Source: Acetobacteraceae bacterium AT-5844 (lineage in GTDB: Bacteria > Pseudomonadota > Alphaproteobacteria > Acetobacterales > Acetobacteraceae). Taken from it: a stretch of 44,346 bases of DNA. The notes beneath the pieces were generated by a model that worked only from the letters and a program-made list of their open reading frames with translations, had not been told where the DNA came from and ran no database searches. The position numbers and the translations under genes were made by a program. The stretch spans positions 1-44,346 of the forward strand of contig JH599933.1 of assembly GCA_000245075.1 (NCBI GenBank), read 5' to 3'. Of this stretch, positions 24,420 through 36,053 are shown in pieces; positions within the stretch are counted from its first letter, which is position 1; each line of letters starts with the position of its first letter.

Positions 24420-25306
24420 AAGCGGCGACGCACCGTGCCGAGCTTCTCCGGGTTACGCACGATGTAGACGGCGGTGACGAGGCCGCCCTGGACTTCCAGC
24501 GTCGTGGTCTGGGGCAGGCCATCGTATTCGAGAGTAACGAAGCCGGGCAGGCCGTTGATGCGGCCGGCATGCAGCAGCTCCGGCGGGCGCGGGCGCTTGC
24601 GGGCGATGCCGGAGAAGAAGCGCAGCGCCTTTTCCAGCCCCTCGATAAGGTTGAGGGCGGCCGGGCGGATGCCGCCGCCATCGGTGTGGATGATGGCGTC
24701 GGCCGCCAGCAGGTTTTGCAGGGCGGCGAGGTCCCCCGCCGCGCTGGCGGCATGGAAGGCGGTGGCGATGCGGGTGGCTTCCGCGTCATCCACCTCGTGG
24801 CGGGGTGTCTCCTCTTCCAGGTGGGCGCGGGCGCGGCTGGCGAGCTTGCGGCAGGAGGCTTCCGTGCGGTGGAGGAGGGCGGCGATCTCGGGGAAGGGCG
24901 TGTCGAACAGGTCGTGCAGGATGAAGACGGCGCGTTCCGCGGGCGTGAGCCGTTGCAGGGTGAGCAGCATGGCCACGGAGACATCCTGTGCGCGGCGATA
25001 GGCAGCCTGTTGCGGGGCTTCTTCGTCTTCCACCAAGGGCTCGGGCAGCCAGGGGCCGACATAGGCCTCCCGCCGCACGCGGGCGGATTTCAGGTAATCC
25101 AGGCTGAGGCGGGCTGCGGTTTTCAGCAGGTAAGAGCGGGGGGTTTCGATTTGCTCCCGCGGCGCGGTGCGCCAGCGGAGGAAGGCGTCCTGCGCGATGT
25201 CCTCCGCCTGGGCGAGCGAGCCGGTCATGCGGTAGGCGAGGCCGATCAGCTCCGTGCGGACGGCGGTGAAGCTTTCCAGATCGGGGTTGATGGTCTCGCC
25301 TTGCAT
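24401..25306 (-). CDS. ECF41-type RNA polymerase sigma factor (SigJ-like)
   Basis: Extracytoplasmic-function sigma factor of 301 residues with a fused SnoaL-like C-terminal domain instead of a separate anti-sigma factor. Region 2 is seen in LIGLAYRMTGSLAQAEDIAQ and region 4 in LQRLTPAERAVFILHDLF. ECF41 signatures are all present: WLPEPL in the linker, DGGG in the C-terminal domain, and NPEKL (family NPDKL) near the end, the part known to both activate and inhibit these sigmas. It is the second gene of an operon, four bases after a carboxymuconolactone-decarboxylase-type gene, the standard ECF41 partner, behind a promoter of the ECF41 type. Confidence 0.93.
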   Translation of the reverse strand: MQGETINPDLESFTAVRTELIGLAYRMTGSLAQAEDIAQDAFLRWRTAPREQIETPRSYLLKTAARLSLDYLKSARVRREAYVGPWLPEPLVEDEEAPQQAAYRRAQDVSVAMLLTLQRLTPAERAVFILHDLFDTPFPEIAALLHRTEASCRKLASRARAHLEEETPRHEVDDAEATRIATAFHAASAAGDLAALQNLLAADAIIHTDGGGIRPAALNLIEGLEKALRFFSGIARKRPRPPELLHAGRINGLPGFVTLEYDGLPQTTTLEVQGGLVTAVYIVRNPEKLGTVRRRFGGLPA

Positions 25307-25310
25307 GGGG

Positions 25311-25760
25311 TCAGGCCTTCGGCAGCGGGGGAACGGCGCGGAAGCCGATGGCGAGGCGGTTCCAGGCGTTGATGGTGTTGATCAGCATGGTGAGCTGCAC
25401 CTTCTCCGCATCCGTGAAGTGGGGGGAGAGGCCGTCATAGACGGCGTCCGGCGCGTGGGTGGTGGAGACGAGGGTCAGGGCCTCCGTCCAGGCCAGGGCG
25501 GCGCGCTCACGGTCCGTGTAGTGCGGGGCCTCGTGCCAGGCGTTGAGCAGGTAGAGGCGCGCCTCGGTCTCGCCGGCCTTGCGGGCGTCCTTGGAGTGCA
25601 TGTCCAGGCAGAAGGCGCAGCCATTGATCTGGGAGGCCCGCATCTTCACCAGCTCGATGAGGCTGTGTTCCAGGCCGGCGGAGGTGACGGCGCGCTCCAG
25701 CGCGTACATCGCCTTGTAGAGGTCCGGGGCGGCCTTGGCGTAGTCCAGTCTCGGGGTCAT
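25311..25760 (-). CDS. Carboxymuconolactone decarboxylase/AhpD-like protein
   Basis: A 149-residue all-helical protein of the CMD/AhpD family. The redox motif is CAFCLDMHS (a CxxC with a following His) in MRASQINGCAFCLDMHSKDA. Such proteins can act as peroxidase-linked disulfide reductants; the exact substrate is unknown. It is the first gene of the operon with the ECF41 sigma factor and the probable main target of that sigma. GAGAG precedes the ATG at 25760. Confidence 0.93.
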   Translation of the reverse strand: MTPRLDYAKAAPDLYKAMYALERAVTSAGLEHSLIELVKMRASQINGCAFCLDMHSKDARKAGETEARLYLLNAWHEAPHYTDRERAALAWTEALTLVSTTHAPDAVYDGLSPHFTDAEKVQLTMLINTINAWNRLAIGFRAVPPLPKA

Positions 25761-25794
25761 CGGTGTTCTCTCACACGGTGTTTGATGCCGGTAA

Positions 25795-25821
25795 GACGAG
25801 GCGGCGCGGGCGGGTGTGACA
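25795..25821 (-). promoter_or_regulatory. ECF41-type promoter
   Basis: On the minus strand TGTCACA (25821-25815) is followed after 16 bases by CGTC (25798-25795), the known ECF41 consensus. The start codon of the CMD gene lies 34 bases further. This indicates autoregulation of the operon by its own sigma factor. Confidence 0.85.
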
Positions 25822-25850
25822 GCGGGCCGGAAAAAAAACCGAAGAAATCT

Positions 25851-26243
25851 TCAGTGCATGATGGCACGGCCCAGGGCGAATGCCAGCGCGAAGGCACCGA
25901 GGCCCCCGGCGAGGGAAAGGCCGAGATAGGTGGCGGCGAGCGCGGGCGAGCGCAGGAACAGTGTGCCGACTTCCAGCGAGAAGGCCGAGAAGGTGGTGAA
26001 GCCGCCGAGAAGGCCGGTGATGAGGAGCAGGCGGGCCTCGGTGGAGATGGGGAATTCGGCGGCGATGAGTCCGCCCAGCAGGCCGATGAAGGCGCTGCCG
26101 ATGACGTTCACCGCCAGCGTGCCCCAGGGCAGCGCGACGCCGAACCAACGCATGCACCAGATGCCGGTGGCGTAGCGCAGCACGGAGCCGGCGGCGCCGC
26201 CCATGGCGACGAGGGCGAGAAGGTGAGGTGCGAAGGGGTTCAT
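25851..26243 (-). CDS. crcB: Fluoride channel CrcB/Fluc
   Basis: A small four-helix membrane protein (130 residues) that forms dimeric fluoride exporters. Motifs are GGAAGSVLRYATG in helix 1, GTLAVNVIGSAFIGLLGG in helix 2 and GGFTTFSAFSLE in helix 3, with the FTTFS phenylalanine box. The start at ATG 26243 gives the family N-terminus. No fluoride (crcB) riboswitch was recognised in the 70 bases between it and the TetR gene upstream, so expression may come from the TetR promoter or be constitutive. Confidence 0.94.
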   Translation of the reverse strand: MNPFAPHLLALVAMGGAAGSVLRYATGIWCMRWFGVALPWGTLAVNVIGSAFIGLLGGLIAAEFPISTEARLLLITGLLGGFTTFSAFSLEVGTLFLRSPALAATYLGLSLAGGLGAFALAFALGRAIMH

Positions 26244-26313
26244 GCGGTGCGGCCGTCGTGGGGAACCCCGGCAGAGTGGGGGCTGCCGTGTGGCGCGACA
26301 ATGCCCGGGCCGG

Positions 26314-26886
26314 TCATCGGTGCGGGAGGGCGGCCTGGATGAGGGCGTGGGCGGCTTCTCCGGCGGTTTCCATGTAGGAGGGGTCCCGGTGCAGCTGGGA
26401 GACGGCGAAGGCGCCATCGAGCAGCAGCATGATCTGGCGTGCCAGGGCCTGGCTGCCGGGGATGCCGGCGGCGCTGGCTTCCTCATTCATCCAGCGTTCG
26501 AAGCTCTTCTTGTGGGCGGCGCCGGCCTTGATGGCGGGGTGGCCGGGCATGTTGGCGAGTTCCGCCGCCGTGCGCAGGAAGCCGCAGCCCTTCCACTTCG
26601 GGTGGCGGGCGGAGGTGGCGAGGTTGGTGAAGATGGCGCGGGTTTTCTCGGCGAAGTTGCCGGGGGCCTCGCTGAACCATCGGCGGAAGAGGGCGATGTT
26701 GGGCTGGTCCCGGCTTTGCAGATAGGCCTCGACCAGATCGTCCTTGCTGCGGAAATGGTAGTAGAGCGTGCGCTTGGTGACGCCGGCCTTCTCGGCGATG
26801 AGTTCCATGCCGGCGGCGCGGATGCCCTGGGCATAGAAGAGCTTGCTGGCGGCGGCGACGATCCGCTCGCGCGTGGTGGCCTCCAT
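26314..26886 (-). CDS. TetR/AcrR-family transcriptional regulator
   Basis: A 190-residue regulator. The helix-turn-helix domain reads MEATTRERIVAAASKLFYAQ and KAGVTKRTLYYHFRSKDDLV. The C-terminal domain contains GCGFLRTAAELANMPGHPA, a motif of the TetR_C_36-like group. The ATG at 26886 is the natural N-terminus; the open frame continues upstream without conserved features. It is divergent from the enoyl-CoA hydratase gene with 97 bases between, and upstream of crcB on the same strand. Control of the divergent gene is likely but unproven. Confidence 0.92.
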   Translation of the reverse strand: MEATTRERIVAAASKLFYAQGIRAAGMELIAEKAGVTKRTLYYHFRSKDDLVEAYLQSRDQPNIALFRRWFSEAPGNFAEKTRAIFTNLATSARHPKWKGCGFLRTAAELANMPGHPAIKAGAAHKKSFERWMNEEASAAGIPGSQALARQIMLLLDGAFAVSQLHRDPSYMETAGEAAHALIQAALPHR

Positions 26887-26983
26887 GGCCCTGTCGTTCC
26901 CCCTAGGTATACCCGGCAGTGAATACACCAGGGGCCGAGGCGCGCGGTAGCCTTCCACCGGCAGGAAGACAGGGAGGCCCGAG

Positions 26984-27772
26984 ATGGAAAAGCTGCTGGA
27001 CATGCGGGTGGAAGGGGCGGTGGCGGTGCTGACGTTGAACCGGCCCGCGAAGTTGAACGCCTTCAGCAATGCGCTGCTGGAGGCGATGATGGCGGCGCTG
27101 GACAGGATCGAGCTGGACCGGGCGATCCGGGTGGTGGTGGTGACCGGCGCGGGGCGGGCTTTCAGCGCGGGGGCGGATATCGCGGACTTTCAGCAGCATG
27201 TGCGGGCGGGGGCCGCCGAGGCGGTGGCGCATTTCATGCGGCCGGGCCACCGCATGACGCGGCGGGTGGAGGCTTTCCCCAAGCCGGTGATCGCGGCGGT
27301 GAACGGGCTGGCCTTCGGCGGCGGATGCGAGCTGGTGGAGGCGACGCATCTGGCCCTGGCGGCGGAGAGCGCGGTGTTCTGCAAGTCTGAGGTGAATATC
27401 GGCATCATTCCGACCTTTGGCGGCACGCAGCGCCTGCCGCGCAATGTGGGACGCAAGGCGGCGACGGAGCTGATTTTGACCGGGCGGCGCTTCAGCGCGG
27501 CGGAGGCGGCGCGGCTGGGGCTGGTGAACCGCGTGGTGGCGGATGATGCGCTGATGGCGGCCACGATGGCGCTGGCGGAGGAGCTGGCGGCCAAGCCACC
27601 GCTGACCCTGGCGGCGGCGCTTTCGGCCATTCACCGGGGGATGGATGCCGCCATCGATGATGGGCTGGCGATCGAGGAGGCGGCTTTCGCGCGGATTGTG
27701 CCGACGGCGGATGCGCGGGAGGGAATCGCGGCCTTCCTGGAGCGGCGTGAGCCGGCCTATCGCGGGGAGTGA
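26984..27772 (+). CDS. Enoyl-CoA hydratase/isomerase-family protein
   Basis: Crotonase-fold enzyme of 262 residues, acting on acyl-CoA thioesters. The oxyanion-hole and CoA motifs are AFSAGADIADF and NGLAFGGGCELVEATHLALA. Both catalytic glutamates of hydratases are present: the one in GGGCELVE and the one in SEVNIGIIPTFGGTQRLPR. This supports true hydratase activity, though the substrate is unknown. The start ATG follows GGGAGG. Single gene, divergent from the TetR regulator and convergent with rarA. Confidence 0.92.
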   Translation: MEKLLDMRVEGAVAVLTLNRPAKLNAFSNALLEAMMAALDRIELDRAIRVVVVTGAGRAFSAGADIADFQQHVRAGAAEAVAHFMRPGHRMTRRVEAFPKPVIAAVNGLAFGGGCELVEATHLALAAESAVFCKSEVNIGIIPTFGGTQRLPRNVGRKAATELILTGRRFSAAEAARLGLVNRVVADDALMAATMALAEELAAKPPLTLAAALSAIHRGMDAAIDDGLAIEEAAFARIVPTADAREGIAAFLERREPAYRGE

Positions 27773-27790
27773 GGAGAGAGAAGGCGGGGT

Positions 27791-29101
27791 TCAGCCAGGG
27801 TCCCGCCGCCGCTCCTTCAGATTGGCCCAGTAGTCCAGGCGGCGGCGGATGTCGCGCTCGAAGCCGCGTTCATTGGGCTCGTAGAATTCGGCGCTGGAGA
27901 GCTCGTCCGGCAGGAATTGCTGGCCGGCATAGGCGTCCGGATAGTCGTGGTCGTACTGGTAGCCGGCGTGGCGGCCGATGTCCTTCATCAGCTTGGTTGG
28001 CGCGTTGAGGATGCGCATGGGGGGCGCGACGTGGCTGGTGCGCTGGGCGGCGGCCATGGCGGCGTTCCAGCCATTGTAGCTGGCGTTGGATTTGGGGGCG
28101 GTGGCGACGTAGTTGATGGCCTGGGCGAGGAAGAGGCGGCCTTCCGGCCAGCCGATGCGCTCGAAGGCCTGCCAGGCGGTGATGACCTGCACCATGGCCT
28201 GCGGGTCCGCCATGCCGACATCCTCGCTGGCGGCGCAGGAGAGGCGGCGGAAGACGGCCTCCGGCGCTTCCCCGGCATGGATCATGCGGGCGGCGTAGTA
28301 GAGGGCCGCGTGGGGGTCTGAGCCACGTAGGGATTTGTGGAAGGCGCTCAGCAGGTCGTAATGCCCATCGCCGGCCTTGTCGTGCGACGGCATGCGGCGT
28401 TGCAGGAGCTGGCCCATATCCTCGATGGCGAGGTTGTCGCCCTCGGCCAGGGCAAAAATCTGCTCGGCCATGTTGAGCATGTAGCGGCCATCGCCGCCGG
28501 CCATGTCGATGAGGGCTTCGCGGGCCTCGGGGGCGAGGGGGAGCGGGCGCTCCATCAGGGCCTCCGCGCGCTCCAGCAGGGTGCGGAGGGCGTCCGTATC
28601 CAGTGCGTTCAGGATGAAGACGCGGACGCGGGAGAGGATGGCGCCGTTCAGCTCGAAGGAGGGGTTCTCGGTGGTGGCGCCGACCAGGATGATGGTGCCG
28701 TCCTCGATATAGGGGAGGAAGGCGTCCTGCTGGGCGCGGTTGAAGCGGTGGATCTCGTCCACGAAGAGCAGCGTGCCCTGGCCGCCGGCGCGGCGGCCGC
28801 GGGCGGCCTCGAACACCTTGCGCAGGTCGGCGACGCCGCCCTGGATGGCGGAGACGGCCTCGAAATGCAGGTCCGTGGCGCCGGCGAGCAGGCGGGCGAT
28901 GGTGGTCTTGCCAGTACCGGGCGGGCCCCACAGCACCATGGAGGTGATGGCGCGGGCGGCGACCATGCGGGCGAGCGGGCCGGCGGGGCCAAGGAGATGG
29001 TCCTGGCCTGCGACCTCCGAGAGGCTCTGGGGCCGCAGGCGGTCGGCCAGGGGGCGGGGGGCCTGACTTTCGAAGAGGCCGGGACCGGCGGGCTGCTTCA
29101 C
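27791..29101 (-). CDS. rarA: Replication-associated recombination protein RarA (MgsA), AAA ATPase
   Basis: Clamp-loader-like ATPase of about 436 residues acting at stalled replication forks. It begins LFESQAPRPLADRLRPQSL and AGQDHLLGPAGPLARM, with Walker A GPPGTGKTT, Walker B TLLFVDEIHRFNRAQQDAF, sensor 1 VGATTENPSFELN, and the C-terminal tetramerisation domain (SAFHKSLRGSDPHAALYYAA, YDHDYPDAYAGQQFLPD). I place the start at GTG 29101 by comparison with usual RarA length. The frame remains open upstream, and the Shine-Dalgarno sequence is weak, so the start is uncertain by some codons. Confidence 0.94.
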   Translation of the reverse strand: MKQPAGPGLFESQAPRPLADRLRPQSLSEVAGQDHLLGPAGPLARMVAARAITSMVLWGPPGTGKTTIARLLAGATDLHFEAVSAIQGGVADLRKVFEAARGRRAGGQGTLLFVDEIHRFNRAQQDAFLPYIEDGTIILVGATTENPSFELNGAILSRVRVFILNALDTDALRTLLERAEALMERPLPLAPEAREALIDMAGGDGRYMLNMAEQIFALAEGDNLAIEDMGQLLQRRMPSHDKAGDGHYDLLSAFHKSLRGSDPHAALYYAARMIHAGEAPEAVFRRLSCAASEDVGMADPQAMVQVITAWQAFERIGWPEGRLFLAQAINYVATAPKSNASYNGWNAAMAAAQRTSHVAPPMRILNAPTKLMKDIGRHAGYQYDHDYPDAYAGQQFLPDELSSAEFYEPNERGFERDIRRRLDYWANLKERRRDPG

Positions 29102-29257
29102 GGGCTGGGGGTCTCTCGCTGGCTTTGGTCGGTGACTTCGGGCGGTGGGGTGGTGACCGCCGGGCGGGGGGTGCACAGTGGGTGCACCGTATATAGGGCC
29201 GAACTGTCCTGCCGGGCAGGGTGGGCGGCCGCTGGATGAGAACAAAAGGGGTTTGGC

Positions 29258-29851
29258 ATGGCAGGGCATGGCATCCGCGCGGCATTGGTGGCCATGGGGG
29301 TGTTGTGCCCCGCGCTGGGTTGGGCCCAGGCCGGTGGGGAGGGCAAGCCGGCGGTGTTGACCCTGGAGGGGACGCGCATCCGCCAGATGGTGGCCTGCGA
29401 CGGGCGGGATGTTTCCGTGCGGGGCGAGCATGTGGAGGTGCTGCTGACCGGGCCCTGTGGCGTGGTGCGCGTGGCGGGGGCGCGGAATGTGGTGGCGCTG
29501 GCCGGGGCGCGCGCGTTGCGGGTGGCGGGGCAGCATAATGCGGCTGTGGCCACGGGGGATATCGGCGCGCTGACCATCGATGGACGGAGCAATGCGGTGA
29601 TGGCGCCGGTGCGCGCGCCGGATGGTGGCGTGGCGCTGGTGGAGTTGCGCGGCATCGCCTCCGCCGCGCGGGTGGTGTTGCATGGGCCGGGGCGGATTGA
29701 GATGCGGGGAAACAGCCACAGGGTGGACTGGTCCGCCGATGAGGGGGTGCCGGAGCCGGTGGTGGAGCGTGCCGGGCGGGCGCATATCCTGCGGCATGTG
29801 CTGCCGGGGGCCGCCATGCCGGCGGGGCCGCGCAGCAGCGCGGTTCCGTAA
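29258..29851 (+). CDS. Secreted DUF3060-like protein
   Basis: A 197-residue exported protein. Residues 1-23 form a signal peptide ([20 protein letters not shown]). The mature part has short repeating strands such as [37 protein letters not shown] and [13 protein letters not shown], as in DUF3060, a beta-solenoid-like domain. Two cysteines (ACDGRD and GPCGVV) may form a disulfide. The C-terminal 30 residues are Pro/Ala-rich. AAAAGGGG precedes the ATG. Role unknown; periplasmic or surface location inferred. Confidence 0.72.
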   Translation: MAGHGIRAALVAMGVLCPALGWAQAGGEGKPAVLTLEGTRIRQMVACDGRDVSVRGEHVEVLLTGPCGVVRVAGARNVVALAGARALRVAGQHNAAVATGDIGALTIDGRSNAVMAPVRAPDGGVALVELRGIASAARVVLHGPGRIEMRGNSHRVDWSADEGVPEPVVERAGRAHILRHVLPGAAMPAGPRSSAVP

Positions 29852-29925
29852 GAGGACTTTCCAGGGCTGGCCCATCGCGCTACGTCCTGCGGCAAATTTC
29901 CCTGACGCGGGCGACAGAGCGGACG

Positions 29926-32570
<2,645 letters not shown>

Positions 32571-32574
<4 letters not shown>

Positions 32575-33650
32575 GGCCGCGGGCGCGGGAGATCGGGCTG
32601 CGGCCGGGGCAGTTCGCGCCCGGGCCGCTGAACGCCATCACCGATGTGGCGGGCGTGCTGGTGGGGCAGGTGACCCGGATTGAGGGGGAGGCTGTCCGCA
32701 CCGGCGTGACGGCGATCCGGCCGCATGGGGGGAACCTCTATGCGGAGCGGGTGCCGGCGGGGCTCGCGGTGATGAACGGCTTCGGCAAGCTGGCGGGTGC
32801 CACCCAGCTTCAGGAGTTGGGAGAGCTGGAGACGCCCATCGTGCTGACGAACACCCTCGCCGTGGGGCGGGCGGTGGAGGCGCTGGTCGATTGGACGCTG
32901 GCGCGGAATGCGGAGGCGCGTTCCGTGAACGCCGTGGTCGGCGAGACCAATGACGGGCGGATCAACGATATCCGCGCGCGCGGCGTGACGGGCCAGGACG
33001 TGCTGGCGGCGCTGGATGGCGCTGTGGCCGGGCCTGTCGAAGAAGGCAGTGTGGGTGCGGGCACTGGCACCATGGCTTTCGGGTGGAAGGGGGGTATCGG
33101 CACCTCCTCCCGCATGTTGCCGGCGGCGCTGGGCGGGTTTTCCGTGGGCGCGCTGGTGCAGAGCAATTATGGCGGTGCGCTGGTGATGGATGGGGTTCCC
33201 GTAGGGCGGGAGCTCGGGAAGTTCTATCTGCGCGAGCATGCCGATAAGGGCGATGCGGATGGGTCGGTGATGGTGGTGATCGCCACCGATGCGCCGCTCT
33301 CCGACCGCAACCTGGAGAGGTTGGCGCTGCGGGCCATGGCGGGGCTGGCGCGGACGGGGGCGGCGTTCTCGGACGGGTCTGGGGATTATGCCATCGCCTT
33401 TTCCACCCATGAGGGGGTGCGGCGTGGCGAGGCGTATCGCGCGGGCGAGGCGCGGCTGCCGGACTGGCCGAATGACAAGATGTCCCCGCTGTTTGTCGCC
33501 GCCATCGAGGCGGTGGAGGAAGCGGTGCTGAACTCGCTGTTGCGCGCGACGACGATGGAAAGCCGCGACCCGGCGACGGGGAAGAAGCGCAAGGGCGAGG
33601 CGATTGATATTGAGGCGGTGAAAGGGGTGTTGGGGCGGTACGGGCGGTAG
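32571..33650 (+). CDS. P1 family peptidase (DmpA/BapA-type beta-aminopeptidase fold)
   Basis: A 359-residue protein of the DmpA group, N-terminal-nucleophile peptidases that cleave themselves into alpha and beta chains and release D- or beta-amino-acid residues. Motifs: [56 protein letters not shown], and [20 protein letters not shown], in which the Ser after Gly is the expected nucleophile and cleavage point. [11 protein letters not shown] follows, as in DmpA. It starts with GTG inside the alaS stop codon (GTGA), so it is translated by coupling. No signal peptide, hence cytoplasmic. Confidence 0.9.
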
Positions 33651-33716
33651 GGCGGAAACCCGATCGGAAAGGGCGGCTTACGGCCCAAGGCGGCGGTAAA
33701 GAAGAAGACACAGGGC

Positions 33717-34622
33717 TCAGCGTCGGCTGAAAACCCGTCCGTCTAGAGCCAGGAGGCCAAGCCCGATCAGGCCCATGCCACCGAGTTGAGCTGCCGATAG
33801 CCGCTCGCCTAGAAAGGTCACCCCCAGCAGGATCGCGCTGATCGGGATCAGCAACGTGACCAGGGAAGTGTTCGTCGCCCCCGCCGTGGCGATGAGGCGG
33901 AAGAAGATGATGTAGGCCAGGGCCGTGGAGAGAAGAGCCAGGCCGACCAGGGCGCCCCACACGACGGCTCCTGGCGCAGCGAGACGCCAGGGCTGGTCGA
34001 TCAGCAGCACGAGCGGAAGCGCCATGACCGTCGTACCGGCGATCTGCCCGAAGGCACTCACGGCGGGATCAATGCCCATGTGCTTGAAGCGGCGGCCATA
34101 GGTGTTGGCGAAGCCCTAGGACAGAGCAGCGCCGAGGCAAGCCAGAATGCCCCACAAGGTGCCCCCCGCTCCCAAGGATGCTTGCCCACTTAGCAACACG
34201 GCCACGCCAGCGATCCCGAGTGTGATCCCTACCAGCTTGGCAAGAGACATCTTCTCGTCTCGCGCCAGGAAGTGAGCTACCAGGATAGAGAAGACCGGCG
34301 TGGTGGCATTGAGGATGGACGCCAAACCACTGCCGATAACGGTCTGGCCCCAAAAGATCAGCGTGAAGGGGATGAGGCTGTTCAGCAGCCCCATACCGAG
34401 GAAGGCTGACCATAGGGAGGCTGAGGTTGGAATGGAGATGCTCCGCAGCAGGAGGTAGGCCCACAGGGCAGCGGCAGCGATGCCCACGCGCGCCAGCACC
34501 ACCGTCAGGGGCGACAACTCCAACAAAGCGACCTTGGAGAAGAAGAAGGACCCGCCCCAGAGAAGCGAGAGGAGGCCGAGGAGGCCCCATTCGGGCAAGC
34601 GCATGCGGCGAGACTCGGACAT
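33717..34622 (-). pseudogene. EamA/DMT-family transporter interrupted by an in-frame TAG
   Basis: Drug/metabolite transporter of the EamA type, which would have 301 residues and ten helices. The first half (34622 to 34119) reads LLGLLSLLWGGSFFFSKVAL and LNSLIPFTLIFWGQTVIGSG, then ends at TAG (34118-34116), codon 169, in the middle of ACLGAALS-stop-GFANTYGRRF. The same frame continues uninterrupted to 33717 through the second EamA repeat (YIIFFRLIATAGATNTSLVT, GVTFLGERLSAAQ). Family members usually have Tyr at the stop position, so one base change explains it. It may be a recent pseudogene, a sequencing error, or two separately translated halves (an ATG at 34079 follows). Divergent from the AdaA-type gene. 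Confidence 0.8.
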
Positions 34623-34736
34623 TGAGTGAAGCCCTGTGGTGGACGGGGTTGCATAGACGCCTGTCGGAGCGGCGTTGCTCGCCGGATTCGGACCTCATCG
34701 TCCGCGCTGACCTCCGTTCGGTATATGTTCGGTGAC

Positions 34737-35315
34737 ATGACGGGCGAGGCTGCAATCTGGGAGAGGGCCTGGGCGGAGCGCGATCCCGCGTTTGATGGGG
34801 CGTTCTTTGCGTGCGTCAGGACCACGGGTATTTACTGCCGGTGCGTCTGCCCTGTGCGCCTCCCTTTCCGCCGCAACGTCGATTTCGCGCCGAGTGCCGC
34901 GGCAGCCGAGGCAGCGGGCTTCCGCCCCTGCCTGCGATGTCGGCCGGAGACGGCGCCGTTCTCTCCTGCATGGAAAGGAACCTTGACGACGGTGGAACGG
35001 GCTTTCAGGCTCATCGTCGAGGATGGCGCGCTCGATGGGGACGGAGCCACTGTCGAGGGTCTGGCCGCACGGCTGGGAATGACGGAGCGGCACCTCCGGC
35101 GGCTGTTCTGCCGCCATCTCGGAGCCACGCCTACTGCCATTGCTCGGACAGCGCGGGTGCAGCGGGCCAAACGCCTGTTGAACGAGACGGGCCTGACGAT
35201 GACCGAGGTTGCCCTACAAGCGGGTTTCGGGAGCCTGCGGCGCTTCAACGCTGTCTTTGCTGAGGTCTACCGCTGTCCGCCCAGCGCGATCAGACGAAAG
35301 ACACGAAGCTACTAG
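34737..35315 (+). CDS. AdaA-type methylphosphotriester sensor and AraC-family activator
   Basis: A 192-residue two-domain protein. The N-terminal Ada zinc domain has Cys34, Cys38, Cys65 and Cys68 with the same spacing as Cys38/42/69/72 of E. coli Ada (TTGIYCRCVC and FRPCLRCRPE). Cys34 is the expected methyl acceptor from DNA phosphotriesters. The C-terminal AraC helix-turn-helix region shows VEGLAARLGMTERHLRRLF and EVALQAGFGSLRRFNAVFAE. There is no O6-methylguanine transferase or AlkA domain and no alkA neighbour, so it is sensor and activator only, like Bacillus AdaA. Composition is less GC-rich than flanking genes. An upstream ATG at 34725 is an alternative start. Confidence 0.9.
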   Translation: MTGEAAIWERAWAERDPAFDGAFFACVRTTGIYCRCVCPVRLPFRRNVDFAPSAAAAEAAGFRPCLRCRPETAPFSPAWKGTLTTVERAFRLIVEDGALDGDGATVEGLAARLGMTERHLRRLFCRHLGATPTAIARTARVQRAKRLLNETGLTMTEVALQAGFGSLRRFNAVFAEVYRCPPSAIRRKTRSY

Positions 35316-35414
35316 GCCAAGCCCGCATCGGTGGTTGAAGGACCGCTTTCCACCCTTCTCTGCCATTCAGAAAAGTGCCGGACGGCGGGCGCGAAGGATT
35401 GGGGGGAGAGAGGC

Positions 35415-36053
35415 ATGCTCAAGCTCGATCATCTGACCGTCATTGCGCCGAGCCTGGCGGAAGGCGTCGAGCACGTTCGGAGATGCCTCGACCTTGATGT
35501 GCCGTTCGGGCAGCGCCACGCCTATATGGGCACCCATAACCATCTCCTGCAGCTGGGAGATACGGTCTATCTGGAGATCGTTGCGCTCGATCCGGACGCT
35601 AAGCACCCTGGGCGTGCCCGCTGGTTTGGCCTCGACGATCAAGGTAGGGTCAGGCGGGATTGGGATGCGGGCTATCGGCTCCGTGGGTGGGTGGCCCGGA
35701 CAGACGATATCGATGGCGTGCTTGAGGGCCGGGAGGCCATCTTCGGGCGGAAGGTCGCGCTGCCCATGGACAATCCGTCGTTTGACTTCGCGATCCCTGA
35801 CGATGGCTCGCTGCCCCTGGATGGCGGTGCGCCTTGTATTATCGACCGACGGGGCAAGCCACGCTCGATGGCATCGATTGCTGATCTTGGCGCCCGGCTA
35901 CAGGGGTTTTCGCTAGAACATCCTGAGGCCGAGGCAATCGAGACGCTGTTGCGGGGCCTTTCCGTCGACCGGCCGCCTGTCGTCATGCAGAGTGGCCGGC
36001 AATGCTATCGCGCGCGGATCGCAACGCCGGGCGGCGTCAGGGAGCTTTGTTGA
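35415..36053 (+). CDS. VOC/glyoxalase-like domain protein
   Basis: A 212-residue protein of the vicinal-oxygen-chelate fold (Glyoxalase_3 type). The N-terminal motif LKLDHLTVIAPSLAEGVEHV is followed by GTHNHLLQLGDTVYLEIVAL with the His and Glu expected at the metal site, then a second half with RDWDAGYRLRGWVARTDDID and the conserved-looking ADLGARLQGFSLEHPEAEAI. Substrate unknown. GGGGAGAGAGG precedes the ATG at 35415. Part of the lower-GC cassette with the AdaA-type gene, 99 bases upstream. Confidence 0.85.
   Translation: MLKLDHLTVIAPSLAEGVEHVRRCLDLDVPFGQRHAYMGTHNHLLQLGDTVYLEIVALDPDAKHPGRARWFGLDDQGRVRRDWDAGYRLRGWVARTDDIDGVLEGREAIFGRKVALPMDNPSFDFAIPDDGSLPLDGGAPCIIDRRGKPRSMASIADLGARLQGFSLEHPEAEAIETLLRGLSVDRPPVVMQSGRQCYRARIATPGGVRELC

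Noticed and set aside
26244-26313. Possible fluoride (crcB) riboswitch before crcB.
   Set aside because: The characteristic conserved segments of the fluoride aptamer are not present and the gap is only 70 bases.
26887-26983. Partial dyad GGTATAC...ATACACC between the TetR and enoyl-CoA hydratase genes, considered as the TetR operator.
   Set aside because: The two halves are unequal and the arms short; not strong enough to list as a site.
34079-34118. The two halves of the DMT exporter as independent half-transporters.
   Set aside because: The sequence between TAG and the next ATG still encodes conserved family residues, so an interrupted single gene is simpler; kept only as an alternative.
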